A stretch of DNA of 64,000 nt from Acinetobacter sp. ANC 3781 (GTDB lineage: Bacteria > Pseudomonadota > Gammaproteobacteria > Pseudomonadales > Moraxellaceae). Location of the stretch: assembly GCF_004331285.1 (NCBI RefSeq), contig NZ_SJOH01000010.1, positions 1 to 64,000 of the forward strand, read 5' to 3'. Made by a program: the position numbers and the translations under genes. Shown here piece by piece: positions 11,733 to 20,798 of this stretch; positions within the stretch are counted from its first letter, which is position 1, and each line of letters starts with the position of its first letter. Below the pieces are notes generated by a model that ran no database searches, was not told the DNA's origin, and saw only the letters and a program-made list of their open reading frames with translations.

Positions 11733-13714
11733 TGATGAGTCAAGATCAACAACCTTTGCTCAAGGTCACAGATCTGACTCGTGAATTCCCTGCCGGGGAA
11801 AACACCATTCAGATTCTGAAGGGCATTAATTTAGAGATTTACCCCGGAGAACTGGTGGCCATTGTCGGGCAATCCGGTTCGGGGAAATCAACCCTCATGA
11901 ACATCCTCGGTTGTCTAGATCAACCGACTGCGGGTAGCTATCAGGTTAAAGGGCGGGAAACACGCAAATTGGAACCGGATGAACTGGCGCAACTGCGCCG
12001 TGAATATTTCGGTTTTATTTTCCAGCGCTATCATTTACTCGGTGATTTAACTGCAGCAGGTAACGTTGAAGTTCCGGCCATTTACGCCGGTGTAGATGCT
12101 TCAGCCCGTCAGCAACGTTCAACCGAACTGCTCTCGGACCTAGGTTTGGCTGAAAAAATCCAGAACCGTCCCAGCCAGCTTTCCGGTGGTCAGCAGCAAC
12201 GTGTCTCCATTGCACGTGCCCTGATGAACGGTGGTGATGTGATTCTGGCCGATGAACCAACAGGTGCATTGGATAAAAACAGTGGTATTGAGGTGATGCG
12301 TATTTTACGTGAACTGAATGCCAAAGGTCATACCATCATTTTAGTCACCCACGATCATAATGTGGCGAAAAATGCCTCGCGCATTATTGAAATCAGTGAC
12401 GGGAATATTATTTCGGATCGGGCCAATGTGCCTGAAACGGACGGCGAAGTGCTGAAAAAGCAGCAGCTTGACCGCACCCCACAAAAGAAAACCCCGTCTT
12501 GGCGTTCTGCTGCCGACCGACTGGCCGAAGCCTTCCGCATGGCACTGCTTGCCATGAATGCTCATCGTATGCGTACCTTCCTGACCATGCTCGGGATTAT
12601 TATCGGGATTGCATCGGTGGTTTCAGTGGTGGCACTAGGAAATGGCTCGCAGAAACAGATTCTGGAAAATATCAGTAGCCTTGGCACCAATACCATTACC
12701 GTATTCCAAGGACGTGGTTTTGGTGACAACTCCAAAACAGCCCAAGTCAAAACCTTGGTTCCTGCCGATGCTGAAGCTTTGGCTGAACAACCCTATGTCG
12801 ACGGGGTCAGTCCGTCGGTCACCAGTAGTGTTACTGCACGCTTTAAAGATACCGAAGCTTCAGCTACCGTGAATGGCGTCAGTGAAGATTTCTTCTATGT
12901 AAAAGGTATGACCTTCGAATCCGGACAACCTTTTGACAAAGAAGGAGTCACTGAACGTGCCCAGGATGTTGTAATTGATAACAACACCAAGAATACTTTC
13001 TTTAATGATGGCACCAATCCGGTGGGTCAGGTCATTTTATTGGGCAGTGTACCGAGTCGTATTATTGGCGTGATTGAAGCGCAAAAATCGATGATGGGTA
13101 ACTCAGACAGCCTAAATGTTTATCTGCCCTACTCGACGGTCATGAGCCGCATGCTGGGTCAGTCCAATGTGCGTAACATTATTGTGCGGATTAAAGATGA
13201 ATACCCAAGTGCTGCCGCTGAAAATGCCATTTTAAATTTATTGGTACAACGTCACGGTGCGCAAGATGTGTTTACCCAAAACTCCGACAGTATCCGTGAA
13301 ACCATTCAGCAAACCACGCAAACTATGACCTTACTGGTTTCTGCGATTGCGGTGATTTCCCTGATTGTGGGCGGTATTGGAGTCATGAACATCATGCTGG
13401 TTTCGGTGACTGAACGAACCCAAGAAATTGGGGTGCGTATGGCGGTCGGTGCACGTCAAAGTGACATTTTGCAGCAGTTCCTGATTGAAGCGGTGTTGGT
13501 GTGTATTTTAGGCGGTGTCTTAGGGGTACTGTTATCTTTAGGGATTGGACAGCTGATTGGTCATTTTGCTGGCGGTACTTTCCAGATGGCTTACTCAACC
13601 ACTTCGATTATTGCAGCCTTTGTCTGTTCCAGCATGATCGGGATTATCTTCGGCTTTATCCCTGCCCGTAATGCAGCACAGCTCAATCCTGTTGATGCAC
13701 TTTCTCGCGAATAA
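11732..13714 (+). CDS. macB: MacB-type ABC transporter, ATPase-permease
   Basis: Inner-membrane mechanotransmission ABC protein that drives export of macrolides, peptides or lipid-like substrates through MacA and an outer-membrane factor. 660 residues. The N-terminal ATPase has Walker A GQSGSGKST (residues 46-54), signature LSGGQQQRVSIARAL, Walker B VILADEPTGALD and H-loop VTHDH. A first membrane helix near residue 285, a large periplasmic domain and three C-terminal membrane helices (FtsX-like) follow. The substrate cannot be read from sequence. The first ATG overlaps the macA stop; a second ATG at 11735 is an equally possible start. Confidence 0.93.
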   Translation: MMSQDQQPLLKVTDLTREFPAGENTIQILKGINLEIYPGELVAIVGQSGSGKSTLMNILGCLDQPTAGSYQVKGRETRKLEPDELAQLRREYFGFIFQRYHLLGDLTAAGNVEVPAIYAGVDASARQQRSTELLSDLGLAEKIQNRPSQLSGGQQQRVSIARALMNGGDVILADEPTGALDKNSGIEVMRILRELNAKGHTIILVTHDHNVAKNASRIIEISDGNIISDRANVPETDGEVLKKQQLDRTPQKKTPSWRSAADRLAEAFRMALLAMNAHRMRTFLTMLGIIIGIASVVSVVALGNGSQKQILENISSLGTNTITVFQGRGFGDNSKTAQVKTLVPADAEALAEQPYVDGVSPSVTSSVTARFKDTEASATVNGVSEDFFYVKGMTFESGQPFDKEGVTERAQDVVIDNNTKNTFFNDGTNPVGQVILLGSVPSRIIGVIEAQKSMMGNSDSLNVYLPYSTVMSRMLGQSNVRNIIVRIKDEYPSAAAENAILNLLVQRHGAQDVFTQNSDSIRETIQQTTQTMTLLVSAIAVISLIVGGIGVMNIMLVSVTERTQEIGVRMAVGARQSDILQQFLIEAVLVCILGGVLGVLLSLGIGQLIGHFAGGTFQMAYSTTSIIAAFVCSSMIGIIFGFIPARNAAQLNPVDALSRE

Positions 13715-13725
13715 GGATACTTAGA

Positions 13726-15129
13726 ATGCAAATGAATTTTACCAAACTTGCCACTGCCCTTATTTTAACTGGTTCGCTGGTCGGTTGTGCTGCGGTGGTG
13801 AAAACACCGTATGAGCAACCTGCCGTAAATATTCCTAGCAACTTCCAGAACAGCAAAGCCATGAGTCAGCAAGTGCATGCCGATGTCTATGCAGACCAAT
13901 GGTGGACCTTATTTGGCGATACTCAGCTGAATCAACTGGTTAATCAAGTTTTAGCGAGCAATAGTGATTTAGCAGTGGCGGGGATTAACTTGCAGCAAGC
14001 TCGTTTACAAGCTGGTTTGGCAAAAAATCAGCAAGGTCCACGTGTCAGTTCAAGCGTATCGGCAGGACATACGATTGACTTAAATTCAGGTGATGATTCG
14101 TCGCGTGGCTTGTCTTTAAGTGGCGGTGTAAGCTATGAACTGGACTTATTCGGAAAACTGGCTCGTCAAACTGAAGCAACTAAATGGGAAGCTTTAGCAA
14201 CTGAACAGGATTTGCAAAGTACTGCACAAAGTCTGGTGGCAACGACTGCCAATTTATACTGGCAATTGGGTTATCTGAACGAGCGTTACGCCGTTGCACA
14301 GCAAAACCTGGCCAGTACGCAAAAGACGTATGAACTGGTGCGCATACAGTATCGTGCCGGGGCGGTTTCTGGTCTGGATTTAACTTCTGCTGAACAGTCT
14401 GTTCAAAGCCAGAGAGCGACGTTGAGCCAGATTGAGCAGCAAAAAGTGGAAACCAGAACGGCTTTAGCTGTTTTGATGAATCAACCTGTACAGCAACTGA
14501 ATATAGCCGAACCGCAGCGCTTACCGCGTATAGCTTTGCCGAGCATTGCAGCCGGCTTGCCAGCAGACTTGCTGTCACGTCGCCCAGACTTACAGGCCGC
14601 TGAACTACGTTTACGTAAGGCTTTGGCCAGCAAAGATTCCACCAAAGCCAGTTATTACCCTTCAATTAATCTAACCGGAAATTTAGGTGCTTCAAGTACC
14701 TCTTTAACCAATCTATTACAGAATCCGGCTTTAACTTTGGGTGCCAGTCTCAGCTTACCTTTCTTGCAATATAACGATATGAAGAAAGATTTAGCGATTA
14801 GTGATCTGGATTATGAAAAAGCGATTATTCAATACCGTCAAACCTTGTATCAGGCTTTTGCAGATGTTGAAAATGCACTCTCGGCACGTACCGAATTAAA
14901 CAAACAGGTGGCCTTACAAGAACGTAATGTACAACTGGCCGAGAAAACTGAGCGATTAACTGAAGTACGATACCGTAACGGCGCAATTGCACTTAAAAAC
15001 CTGCTCGATGCCCAGGAAACCACACGTAATGCCCGTTTGTCTTTGGTACAAACCAAGCAGAGTCAATACAATGCCTATGTGACCTTGATGCAAGCCTTGG
15101 GTGGTAGTCCAATCAAACAGCTACCTTAA
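13726..15129 (+). CDS. Outer-membrane efflux lipoprotein (NodT/OprM family)
   Basis: Outer-membrane channel completing the MacAB tripartite pump. 467 residues with a lipoprotein signal peptide and lipobox LVGC (Cys near residue 22). Two OEP repeats are seen, with the family segments YADQWWTLFGDTQLNQLVNQVL, LAVAGINLQQARLQ, AGLPADLLSRRPDLQAAE and VRYRNGAIALKNLLDAQ. It starts 11 bp after macB, so the three genes form one operon. ATG at 13732 is an alternative start. A cognate TolC-like channel encoded next to macAB, instead of shared TolC, suggests a dedicated pump. Confidence 0.92.
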   Translation: MQMNFTKLATALILTGSLVGCAAVVKTPYEQPAVNIPSNFQNSKAMSQQVHADVYADQWWTLFGDTQLNQLVNQVLASNSDLAVAGINLQQARLQAGLAKNQQGPRVSSSVSAGHTIDLNSGDDSSRGLSLSGGVSYELDLFGKLARQTEATKWEALATEQDLQSTAQSLVATTANLYWQLGYLNERYAVAQQNLASTQKTYELVRIQYRAGAVSGLDLTSAEQSVQSQRATLSQIEQQKVETRTALAVLMNQPVQQLNIAEPQRLPRIALPSIAAGLPADLLSRRPDLQAAELRLRKALASKDSTKASYYPSINLTGNLGASSTSLTNLLQNPALTLGASLSLPFLQYNDMKKDLAISDLDYEKAIIQYRQTLYQAFADVENALSARTELNKQVALQERNVQLAEKTERLTEVRYRNGAIALKNLLDAQETTRNARLSLVQTKQSQYNAYVTLMQALGGSPIKQLP

Positions 15130-15157
15130 CTCAGGCCATAAAAAGCCTCTGCGAAGC

Positions 15158-15195
15158 AATGCCAGTCAATTAAGAAATTGACTGGCATTTTCTAT
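15158..15195 (+). terminator. Strong terminator after the macAB operon
   Basis: A perfect 14-bp stem (15158-15171 with 15176-15189; AATGCCAGTCAATT arm) and four-base loop AAGA are followed by TTCTATTTTT. Confidence 0.9.
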
Positions 15196-15197
15196 TT

Positions 15198-15737
15198 TTA
15201 AACTTGAAATGTTATTAGATACACAGAAAGGTCATCCGCAACTGTTTGAGTCAGGATTATCTTAAAAGAAACTGTTTCTGCGATAGATTTGTCATAAGAG
15301 GGTAGTGAACGAGTTTTGACGGTGAGAATAGCCGAAAATGTTTTTTCACATATTCGCAAGATGGTTTGACCTTGCACAACAATGTTGCTCATTCCGAAAG
15401 AAAAGTAGCATTTGAGCTGCAAACGTTTGACTTAATAAAGAAAAGACTCCAGCATAATATTTTAAAATATAAAAATATTTATGTTTTAGGACATTAACTA
15501 ATCAGCATTATCCTACGAAGGCTTTTCTTATTGAATCAATAAACTTCTTCCATAAATCATTTTAAAAACCAAAATCGAAAATAGATTTTTAGCAAATATT
15601 AGAGTCATGAGCGTGACATGAATGCCTACAATAAGGTAAAAAAATTAAATCAATCAAATGAGGCCGTGCTGATTTAAAAAATCTAATATTGAATATTTTT
15701 TGATTTATGAAAGAGATCTAATGTTTATAGAAAAACT
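15198..15737. other. AT-rich region, no clear gene
   Basis: About 540 bp between the macAB terminator and the CHAP-amidase gene. A 74-codon minus-strand frame (15198-15422) opens with TTG only, has no ribosome site and no recognisable family. It sits just where an immunity gene for the amidase might be expected, so it could be a relic, but nothing in its sequence shows this. Confidence 0.4.
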
Positions 15738-16259
15738 TTAAAAACTCGGACGATAATATTTATAGGTCAGCCCTTTTTCATTATAAACGTCATAACTTTT
15801 TTGCTTAAAGTCGGATACCCATTGCGTGCCATTAAACCCTGCAATATGTCCATAAACATGTTTTCCGGTTCGATCGATAATATAAATATCGCCTTCTTTC
15901 GGAGCATCAAATTTAGGATTAATTTGTCGATAGCCAATTTTCGTTAAAGTATTGCCCCAGTCTGCGGCAGCAACGGGATGACTTTGGAACCTTGCCCCTG
16001 CTGACTCCAAAGCAAGTCGGATACTTTTGGCACATTTTTGTGAACTACTGTATGAACTAATACCTTGCAAGAAATTCGTGAATTTATCAACATCAATTCG
16101 CTGCCCATTGCTTACAACGATGTTCTTTTTCGGAAAGGCTTGAACGGATTTGGACTCTGTATTTTTATTAGAATTGTTACCAGATTGGGAACGAATTACG
16201 ATATTTGTTTGGACAGGAGCATAGACTTCATTCATGTTTACATTATGATCATACAGCAT
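15738..16259 (-). CDS. CHAP-type cysteine amidase-like protein
   Basis: 173 residues with no signal peptide. Residues 1-55 are a polar, Asn/Ser/Lys-rich leader. Residues 60-173 look like a CHAP/NlpC-P60-type cysteine peptidase or amidase: Cys76 in QKCAKSIRLAL, His138 in VYGHIAGFN and Asp150 in WVSDFKQ are a plausible catalytic set, and PKEGDIYIID is the usual strand before the histidine. Such domains cut peptidoglycan peptides, and this subtype is met among phage lysins and contact- or type VI-delivered effectors. No secretion gene, holin or immunity gene is seen beside it. The start is set at 16259 (AGGAG about 12 bases upstream); 16235 is an alternative. Confidence 0.7.
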   Translation of the reverse strand: MLYDHNVNMNEVYAPVQTNIVIRSQSGNNSNKNTESKSVQAFPKKNIVVSNGQRIDVDKFTNFLQGISSYSSSQKCAKSIRLALESAGARFQSHPVAAADWGNTLTKIGYRQINPKFDAPKEGDIYIIDRTGKHVYGHIAGFNGTQWVSDFKQKSYDVYNEKGLTYKYYRPSF

Positions 16260-16928
16260 TCTTTACAACTACTCCTAACCCTTATAATTCGGGCTTTTCA
16301 CTCATTTCGACGGCAAAGATAGTACCTTGTCAAATGTGATTTTTCATGCAATAAATGTAATTAAATATAAATAAATCGCTTTAAATTAACTTAACTGATT
16401 ATTTTTTGTTAATTTTTATATTTGTAATTCTTCCCCGTAATTTAAAGTCATATTTAAATCATTCAAACTTTAATGAATCTTAAAATAAAAAAATAATCAG
16501 TTTTAAATCCTTCTATCATCCATATAGTTCAAGATTAGATTGATATTCTGTTTAGCTAATTTTTACTTTAAGAAACGACAAATAGGAACTGTGAGTATGC
16601 TCACCTATGAATTTATTTCTGTATTCAGATAATCCATTTCCTAATACCTATGTTTCAGTTTGTCTTTCAAAGGATTCTTCTCGCTCGAACTTAAAAATAG
16701 CCTGCTGAAATACAATCCACAGAAATTTTTATAGATTTCTATTGTTCGTTATAATTTTTAGTCAAACATTATTAGGCTGAAGATCAATCCTTCATATCAG
16801 ATTCAAAAAAAATACTAAAAAAATTTAAAATCACTAACTTAAAATAAATCTAAATGTATTTTTAATTTCCTCAGATTTGATGAGATACAGTTTTCTGTAA
16901 AAAAAGGCTAATATGTAGGGTTAGCCAA
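16260..16928. other. Very AT-rich intergenic region
   Basis: About 670 bp without a supportable gene on either strand; composition is visibly more AT-rich than neighbouring genes. The only structure noted is a hairpin at 16582-16608 (GTGAG-TATG-CTCAC within a longer ATAG/CTAT pairing). The thyA promoter should lie near the right end. It looks like degraded or acquired DNA. Confidence 0.5.
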
Positions 16929-17006
16929 CAGATTCTAAAATTAGAGTTATCAAACAGATTCTAATGATAGAGACATAAACCAGATTCTAATGAGAGAGAC
17001 ATGCGT
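16929..17006 (+). repeat. Three 26-bp tandem repeats overlapping the thyA start
   Basis: CAGATTCTA recurs at 16929, 16955 and 16981 with an exact 26-bp period. Copies 2 and 3 share CAGATTCTAATGA.AGAGACAT; copy 1 is more diverged. Copy 3 supplies the thyA ribosome site (GAGAGA) and its start codon, ACATG. In copy 2 the equivalent position reads ACATA, so it lacks the ATG. Confidence 0.9.
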
Positions 17007-17843
17007 CAGTATTTAGACCTTTTACAACATATCCTCGACAACGGTGGTGACAAAGGCGACCGTACCGGTACAGGTACACGTTCTGTATTTGGTCATCAAA
17101 TGCGCTTTGATCTTTCCAAAGGTTTTCCTTTATTGACCACCAAAAAAGTCCATTTCCGCTCTATCGTGATTGAACTGTTATGGTTCTTAAAGGGTGATAC
17201 CAACGTCAAATATCTACAGGACAACAAAGTTTCAATTTGGGATGAATGGGCAACTGCAGAACAAACTGCCAGTTTTGGTCGTCCTGAAGGCGAATTGGGT
17301 CCAGTTTATGGTCATCAATGGCGTAACTTTGGTGCTACCAAAAAAGAAAATGGTTTATATGAGCAAGATGGTTTTGATCAAATTGAATGGTTGATTAATG
17401 AAATTAAAACCAATCCAAATTCACGCCGTTTAATCGTGTCGGGATGGAATCCAAATGAAGCAGGAACTGTGGCTCTTCCGCCTTGTCATACCCTGTTCCA
17501 GTTTTTTGTACAGAACGGCAAACTGTCTTGCCAGCTCTATCAACGCAGTGCGGACGTATTCTTGGGTGTGCCATTTAATATCGCCAGCTATGCCCTGCTC
17601 ACGCATATGATTGCGCAAGTGTGTGGTTTAGCTGTAGGTGACTTTGTCTGGACTGGTGGTGATACCCATTTATATACCAACCACTTTGAACAGGCAAAAT
17701 TGCAACTCAGTCGTGAACCATTACCGCTTTGCCAATTAAAACTGAATCCAGAAGTGAAAGACATCTTCGATTTTAAATTTGAAGATATCGAAATTGTTGG
17801 CTATGAGTCACATCCAGGGATTAAAGCACCGGTTGCCGTTTAA
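17001..17843 (+). CDS. thyA: Thymidylate synthase
   Basis: Methylates dUMP to dTMP using 5,10-methylenetetrahydrofolate, producing dihydrofolate. 280 residues, a little longer than the 264-residue enteric enzyme because of an insert near residues 85-95 and 115-125. The catalytic Cys162 lies in [10 protein letters not shown]; the RTGTGT phosphate-binding arginine segment is at residues 21-26 and the [14 protein letters not shown] folate/dUMP segment follows. Translation starts inside the last of three tandem repeats. It is followed by folA, which regenerates the folate it consumes. Confidence 0.97.
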   Translation: MRQYLDLLQHILDNGGDKGDRTGTGTRSVFGHQMRFDLSKGFPLLTTKKVHFRSIVIELLWFLKGDTNVKYLQDNKVSIWDEWATAEQTASFGRPEGELGPVYGHQWRNFGATKKENGLYEQDGFDQIEWLINEIKTNPNSRRLIVSGWNPNEAGTVALPPCHTLFQFFVQNGKLSCQLYQRSADVFLGVPFNIASYALLTHMIAQVCGLAVGDFVWTGGDTHLYTNHFEQAKLQLSREPLPLCQLKLNPEVKDIFDFKFEDIEIVGYESHPGIKAPVAV

Positions 17844-17849
17844 TTTCTA

Positions 17850-17884
17850 AAATCCCCCTTTAATTCCCCCTTTTGCAAAGGGGG
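17850..17884 (+). repeat. GC-rich hairpin between thyA and folA
   Basis: A perfect stem CCCCCTTT-TGC-AAAGGGGG at 17866-17884 is preceded by a second CCCCCTTT at about 17854. It resembles the other GC-rich intergenic elements of this window. With no T-run after it, it is more likely a repeat element or mRNA-stabilising hairpin than a terminator. Confidence 0.6.
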
Positions 17885-17920
17885 AAAACGTATCTGAGTA
17901 TAAAAAATACAGGGAAAATT

Positions 17921-18433
17921 ATGACCTTCCAAAACTTAGAAGTTGTACATGTTGTAGCCATGGATCAACAGCGCTGCATTGGTAAAAACAATGACTTGCC
18001 TTGGCACATTTCTGCTGACCTCAAGCACTTTAAAGAAATCACCCAAGGTGGTGTCGTGGTCATGGGTCGTAAAACTTTAGAGTCTATGGGACGCACTCTG
18101 CCGAAACGTGTCAATTGGGTGATTACCCGGGACATGAATTGGTCATTTGAAGGAACTAAAGTGGCCTATTCTATTGAAGATGCTTTGGCTCAAGCTGTAG
18201 CGGATGTGCAAGCTTCAGAAAAACCAGATGCGATCTTTGTGATTGGTGGCGGTGAAATCTTCAAACAGACTATGAATATTGCCGACCGTTTGGAATTGAC
18301 CCATGTCGAGCTTGACGTTCAAGGCGATGCCTATTATCCGGAAATTCCAGCTGAATTTAAAAAGGTCGCTTCTGAACAACATATTGACGACAAAACTGGG
18401 ATTGCTTTTGAGTTCGCAACTTACAGAAAATAA
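17921..18433 (+). CDS. folA: Dihydrofolate reductase
   Basis: NADPH-dependent reduction of dihydrofolate to tetrahydrofolate; target of trimethoprim. The start at 17921 is chosen because AGGGA lies 8-10 bases upstream and the longer frame runs back through the repeat hairpin. 170 residues. Seen: VVAMDQQRCIGKNNDLPWHISADLKHF (substrate site, with the active-site acid in the DLKHF helix), VVMGRKTLESMGRTLP (NADPH) and IFVIGGGEIF. It lies 77 bp after thyA, a functional pair. Confidence 0.97.
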   Translation: MTFQNLEVVHVVAMDQQRCIGKNNDLPWHISADLKHFKEITQGGVVVMGRKTLESMGRTLPKRVNWVITRDMNWSFEGTKVAYSIEDALAQAVADVQASEKPDAIFVIGGGEIFKQTMNIADRLELTHVELDVQGDAYYPEIPAEFKKVASEQHIDDKTGIAFEFATYRK

Positions 18434-18460
18434 AGACAATAATTACTTATAAAGTCAAAT

Positions 18461-19522
18461 ATGCATAATATTGGAAAAAGGGAATTTTTCACTGCACTGG
18501 GCATGGCTTTACTCCATTCCGTGTTCAGTCTCTTCGTTATTATGTCCTCTATTTGGCTGTGTCTTGCTTTATGGTTTCAAGAACCTTTTGGTGGGTTAGT
18601 CACCCGGCTACTGATTGGCATTTGGATTATCTTTGCTTTAAGCATTCTCGGCATTTATATCACCCAGCATTTCTTTAACCGTCATACGGATGTGCTGATT
18701 TATGTCCTGGTTTTTCTACTGGGCTTATTTTGGTATTTTAACCTGGAAGCCAAACAAGATCGTGAATGGAATCCGGAAGTAGCCCGAATGCTGTTCTATG
18801 AACAAGAGGATGACAAGATCATCTTGCACAATGTACGTAATTTTAATTGGCGTGCTGATGGGAGTTATGATGAACGCTGGGAAACGCGTGATTTTGATTT
18901 AAACCAAATTACCGGTGTGAATATCATCACCTCCTATTGGATGGGACCACAAATTGCACATACCTTGGTTAGCTTTGATTTTGCCAATAGCAAGCCACTG
19001 ACCTTCTCGATTGAAGTTCGCAAACAAAAAAATGAAGAATTTTCGACTTATGGTGGTTTTTTTAGAAAATATGAACTCAGCCTGATTGCAGCAGATGAAA
19101 AGGATCTGATTTATACCCGCAGTAATGTCCGTGGTGAACATGTCTATTTCTTTCCGGTCAATATGTCCAAAACTGAAAGACGTGCCTTGTTTGAAGAATA
19201 TCTGCGTAAAGTCCATGAATTAAAAAATCAGCCGAAATGGTATAACAGCCTCACCAGTAACTGTACTACGCTGGTTTTTGATATGGTGCAAGCAGTATCT
19301 AAAAGACACTTACCGACTGATTACCGCCTGCTGGCTTCAGGATACTTGCCCAATTACCTGTATGACTTAAATGCCATTTCACACGATTTAAGCCTGCAAC
19401 AGTGGTATGAGGTTGCTTATATCAACCCACGGGTCAGTAAATTAAAGCATATCTCCAGCACTCAATATTCATCCCTTATTCGTCAGGGTTTACCACAACC
19501 TATAACTGTAGATAAACCCTAA
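18461..19522 (+). CDS. DUF4105 membrane protein
   Basis: 353 residues. Two or three N-terminal membrane helices (about residues 12-38, 45-65, 75-90) precede a soluble domain. That domain has the DUF4105 features: RNFNWRADGSYDERWETRDFDL, a GPQIAHTLVSFDF strand and the Cys-containing SLTSNCTTLVFDM near residue 270. DUF4105 is a papain-like fold of unknown role, thought from fold comparison to be an amidase or peptidase. It is 27 bp after folA and may share its transcript, but no functional tie is evident. Confidence 0.8.
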   Translation: MHNIGKREFFTALGMALLHSVFSLFVIMSSIWLCLALWFQEPFGGLVTRLLIGIWIIFALSILGIYITQHFFNRHTDVLIYVLVFLLGLFWYFNLEAKQDREWNPEVARMLFYEQEDDKIILHNVRNFNWRADGSYDERWETRDFDLNQITGVNIITSYWMGPQIAHTLVSFDFANSKPLTFSIEVRKQKNEEFSTYGGFFRKYELSLIAADEKDLIYTRSNVRGEHVYFFPVNMSKTERRALFEEYLRKVHELKNQPKWYNSLTSNCTTLVFDMVQAVSKRHLPTDYRLLASGYLPNYLYDLNAISHDLSLQQWYEVAYINPRVSKLKHISSTQYSSLIRQGLPQPITVDKP

Positions 19523-19625
19523 CAGGTAATCTAAAAAATATATAAAACATACATTTAACGCTAGTTAATTGGCTATTTTTTTGTTTATATAGAACATAAG
19601 TTAAATCAACAACGAGAATTCCAAT

Positions 19626-20084
19626 ATGTTAAAAAAATTATTTGCTGTTGGCATACTGGGTGCTGCTATTGCTTTTAGCGGTTGTGAAACTACACCGAGT
19701 GCCTCTACTACGATTGAAACTGCAAATTTAGTGCAACTGCAAAACCGCACCTGGATTGCAACACATATTGGCAATACTGAAATAAAAACAGCCCCAACTG
19801 GACATAATATTCCAAGCTTACAGTTTGATGCTGCAACGAAACGCGTCAGTGGTGCAGATGGTTGTAACCGTATTATGGGGAGCTATGAGGCAGGACGGGA
19901 TACTTTGGTTCTTGGCCCAATGGCAGGCACCAGAATGGCATGTCTAGATAGTCACAATGTATCGCAACAGTTTAATGAAGCACTGACTAAAGTGGCAAAC
20001 TATCAAGTCTTTGGTAAAACACTCAAGCTGCTTGATCGTCATGGAAATCTTCTCATCCAATTTACCAGTCCGGTTCTCCGTTAA
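19626..20084 (+). CDS. META domain lipoprotein (HslJ-like)
   Basis: 152 residues. Signal peptide with lipobox AFSGC (Cys20), then a META domain: LQNRTWIATHIGN at the start, SLQFDAATKRVSGADGCNRIMGSYE in the middle, and GPMAGTRMACLD near the end, the last two being the usual HslJ/META signatures. HslJ in E. coli is linked to heat stress and novobiocin tolerance. Expected on the periplasmic face of a membrane. Monocistronic, with its own terminator. Confidence 0.87.
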   Translation: MLKKLFAVGILGAAIAFSGCETTPSASTTIETANLVQLQNRTWIATHIGNTEIKTAPTGHNIPSLQFDAATKRVSGADGCNRIMGSYEAGRDTLVLGPMAGTRMACLDSHNVSQQFNEALTKVANYQVFGKTLKLLDRHGNLLIQFTSPVLR

Positions 20085-20095
20085 ATAATGCAGAT

Positions 20096-20125
20096 AAAAA
20101 GCCTGAAAATGCAGGCTTTTGTATT
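20096..20125 (+). terminator. Terminator after META-domain gene
   Basis: AAAAGCCTG pairs with CAGGCTTTT around loop AAAATG, followed by a short T-rich tract. Confidence 0.75.
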
Positions 20126-20204
20126 TAAAATACATAAATAAATACATTGTAGCTTCATAAAAAACCCATATATTAAAAATAATAAACAAATATAGGATAA
20201 AACC

Positions 20205-20729
20205 ATGCAACAGGCATTATTTGGTGGTGGATGTTTTTGGTGTGTTGAAGCCATATTTTTACAGTTGAAAGGCGTAGAAAAAGTGGTCAGTGGCTATGCG
20301 GGTGGTCACACCGACAATCCAAGTTATGACGATATTTGCCGTGGAGACACCAATCACGCAGAAGTAATTTTAATTGATTATGATGAAACGCAAATTAGCT
20401 TTACCCAGCTTTTGGATGTATTTTTCACTACCCATGATCCTACTACATTAAACCGTCAAGGTAATGACGTTGGCACTCAATATCGTTCCGTGATTTATTA
20501 CCTGAATGATGAACAGCAACAGCAGGCACAACAAACCATTGACGCTTTAAAAGCAGAAGGCCTGAATATTGTGACTGAGCTGAGTCCTGCACCCAAGTTC
20601 TATCCGGCTGAAGAATATCACCAGAATTTCTTTGCCCGAAATCCATCTCAAGGCTACTGTAATTTTTCCATTCCACCGAAACTGATGAAATTACGCAGCA
20701 AGTTTCAAGATTTGCTTAAATCTGAGTAA
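20205..20729 (+). CDS. msrA: Peptide methionine-(S)-sulfoxide reductase MsrA
   Basis: Repairs methionine S-sulfoxide in oxidised proteins using thioredoxin. 174 residues, cytoplasmic. The catalytic motif [10 protein letters not shown] is at residues 7-16, with nucleophile Cys10; the SGYAGG and the [10 protein letters not shown] segment follow. A strong ribosome site (AGGA) precedes the ATG. The short form without N-terminal extension is typical. It converges with exbD through a shared terminator. Confidence 0.96.
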   Translation: MQQALFGGGCFWCVEAIFLQLKGVEKVVSGYAGGHTDNPSYDDICRGDTNHAEVILIDYDETQISFTQLLDVFFTTHDPTTLNRQGNDVGTQYRSVIYYLNDEQQQQAQQTIDALKAEGLNIVTELSPAPKFYPAEEYHQNFFARNPSQGYCNFSIPPKLMKLRSKFQDLLKSE

Positions 20730-20756
20730 CTCCATTTTTTCAGCAAACGTTAGACA

Positions 20757-20790
20757 TAAAAAAAGCGACCCTCTCGGTCGCTTTTTTTAC
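20757..20790. terminator. Bidirectional terminator between msrA and exbD
   Basis: AGCGACC (20764-20770) and GGTCGCT (20776-20782), with an A-run before and a T-run after, serve both converging genes. Confidence 0.88.
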
Positions 20791-20798
20791 ATTTTTTC

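Noticed and set aside
16582..16608. Hairpin in the AT-rich gap as a small RNA
   Set aside because: One short stem with no promoter, terminator or conservation evidence visible is too little to call an RNA.
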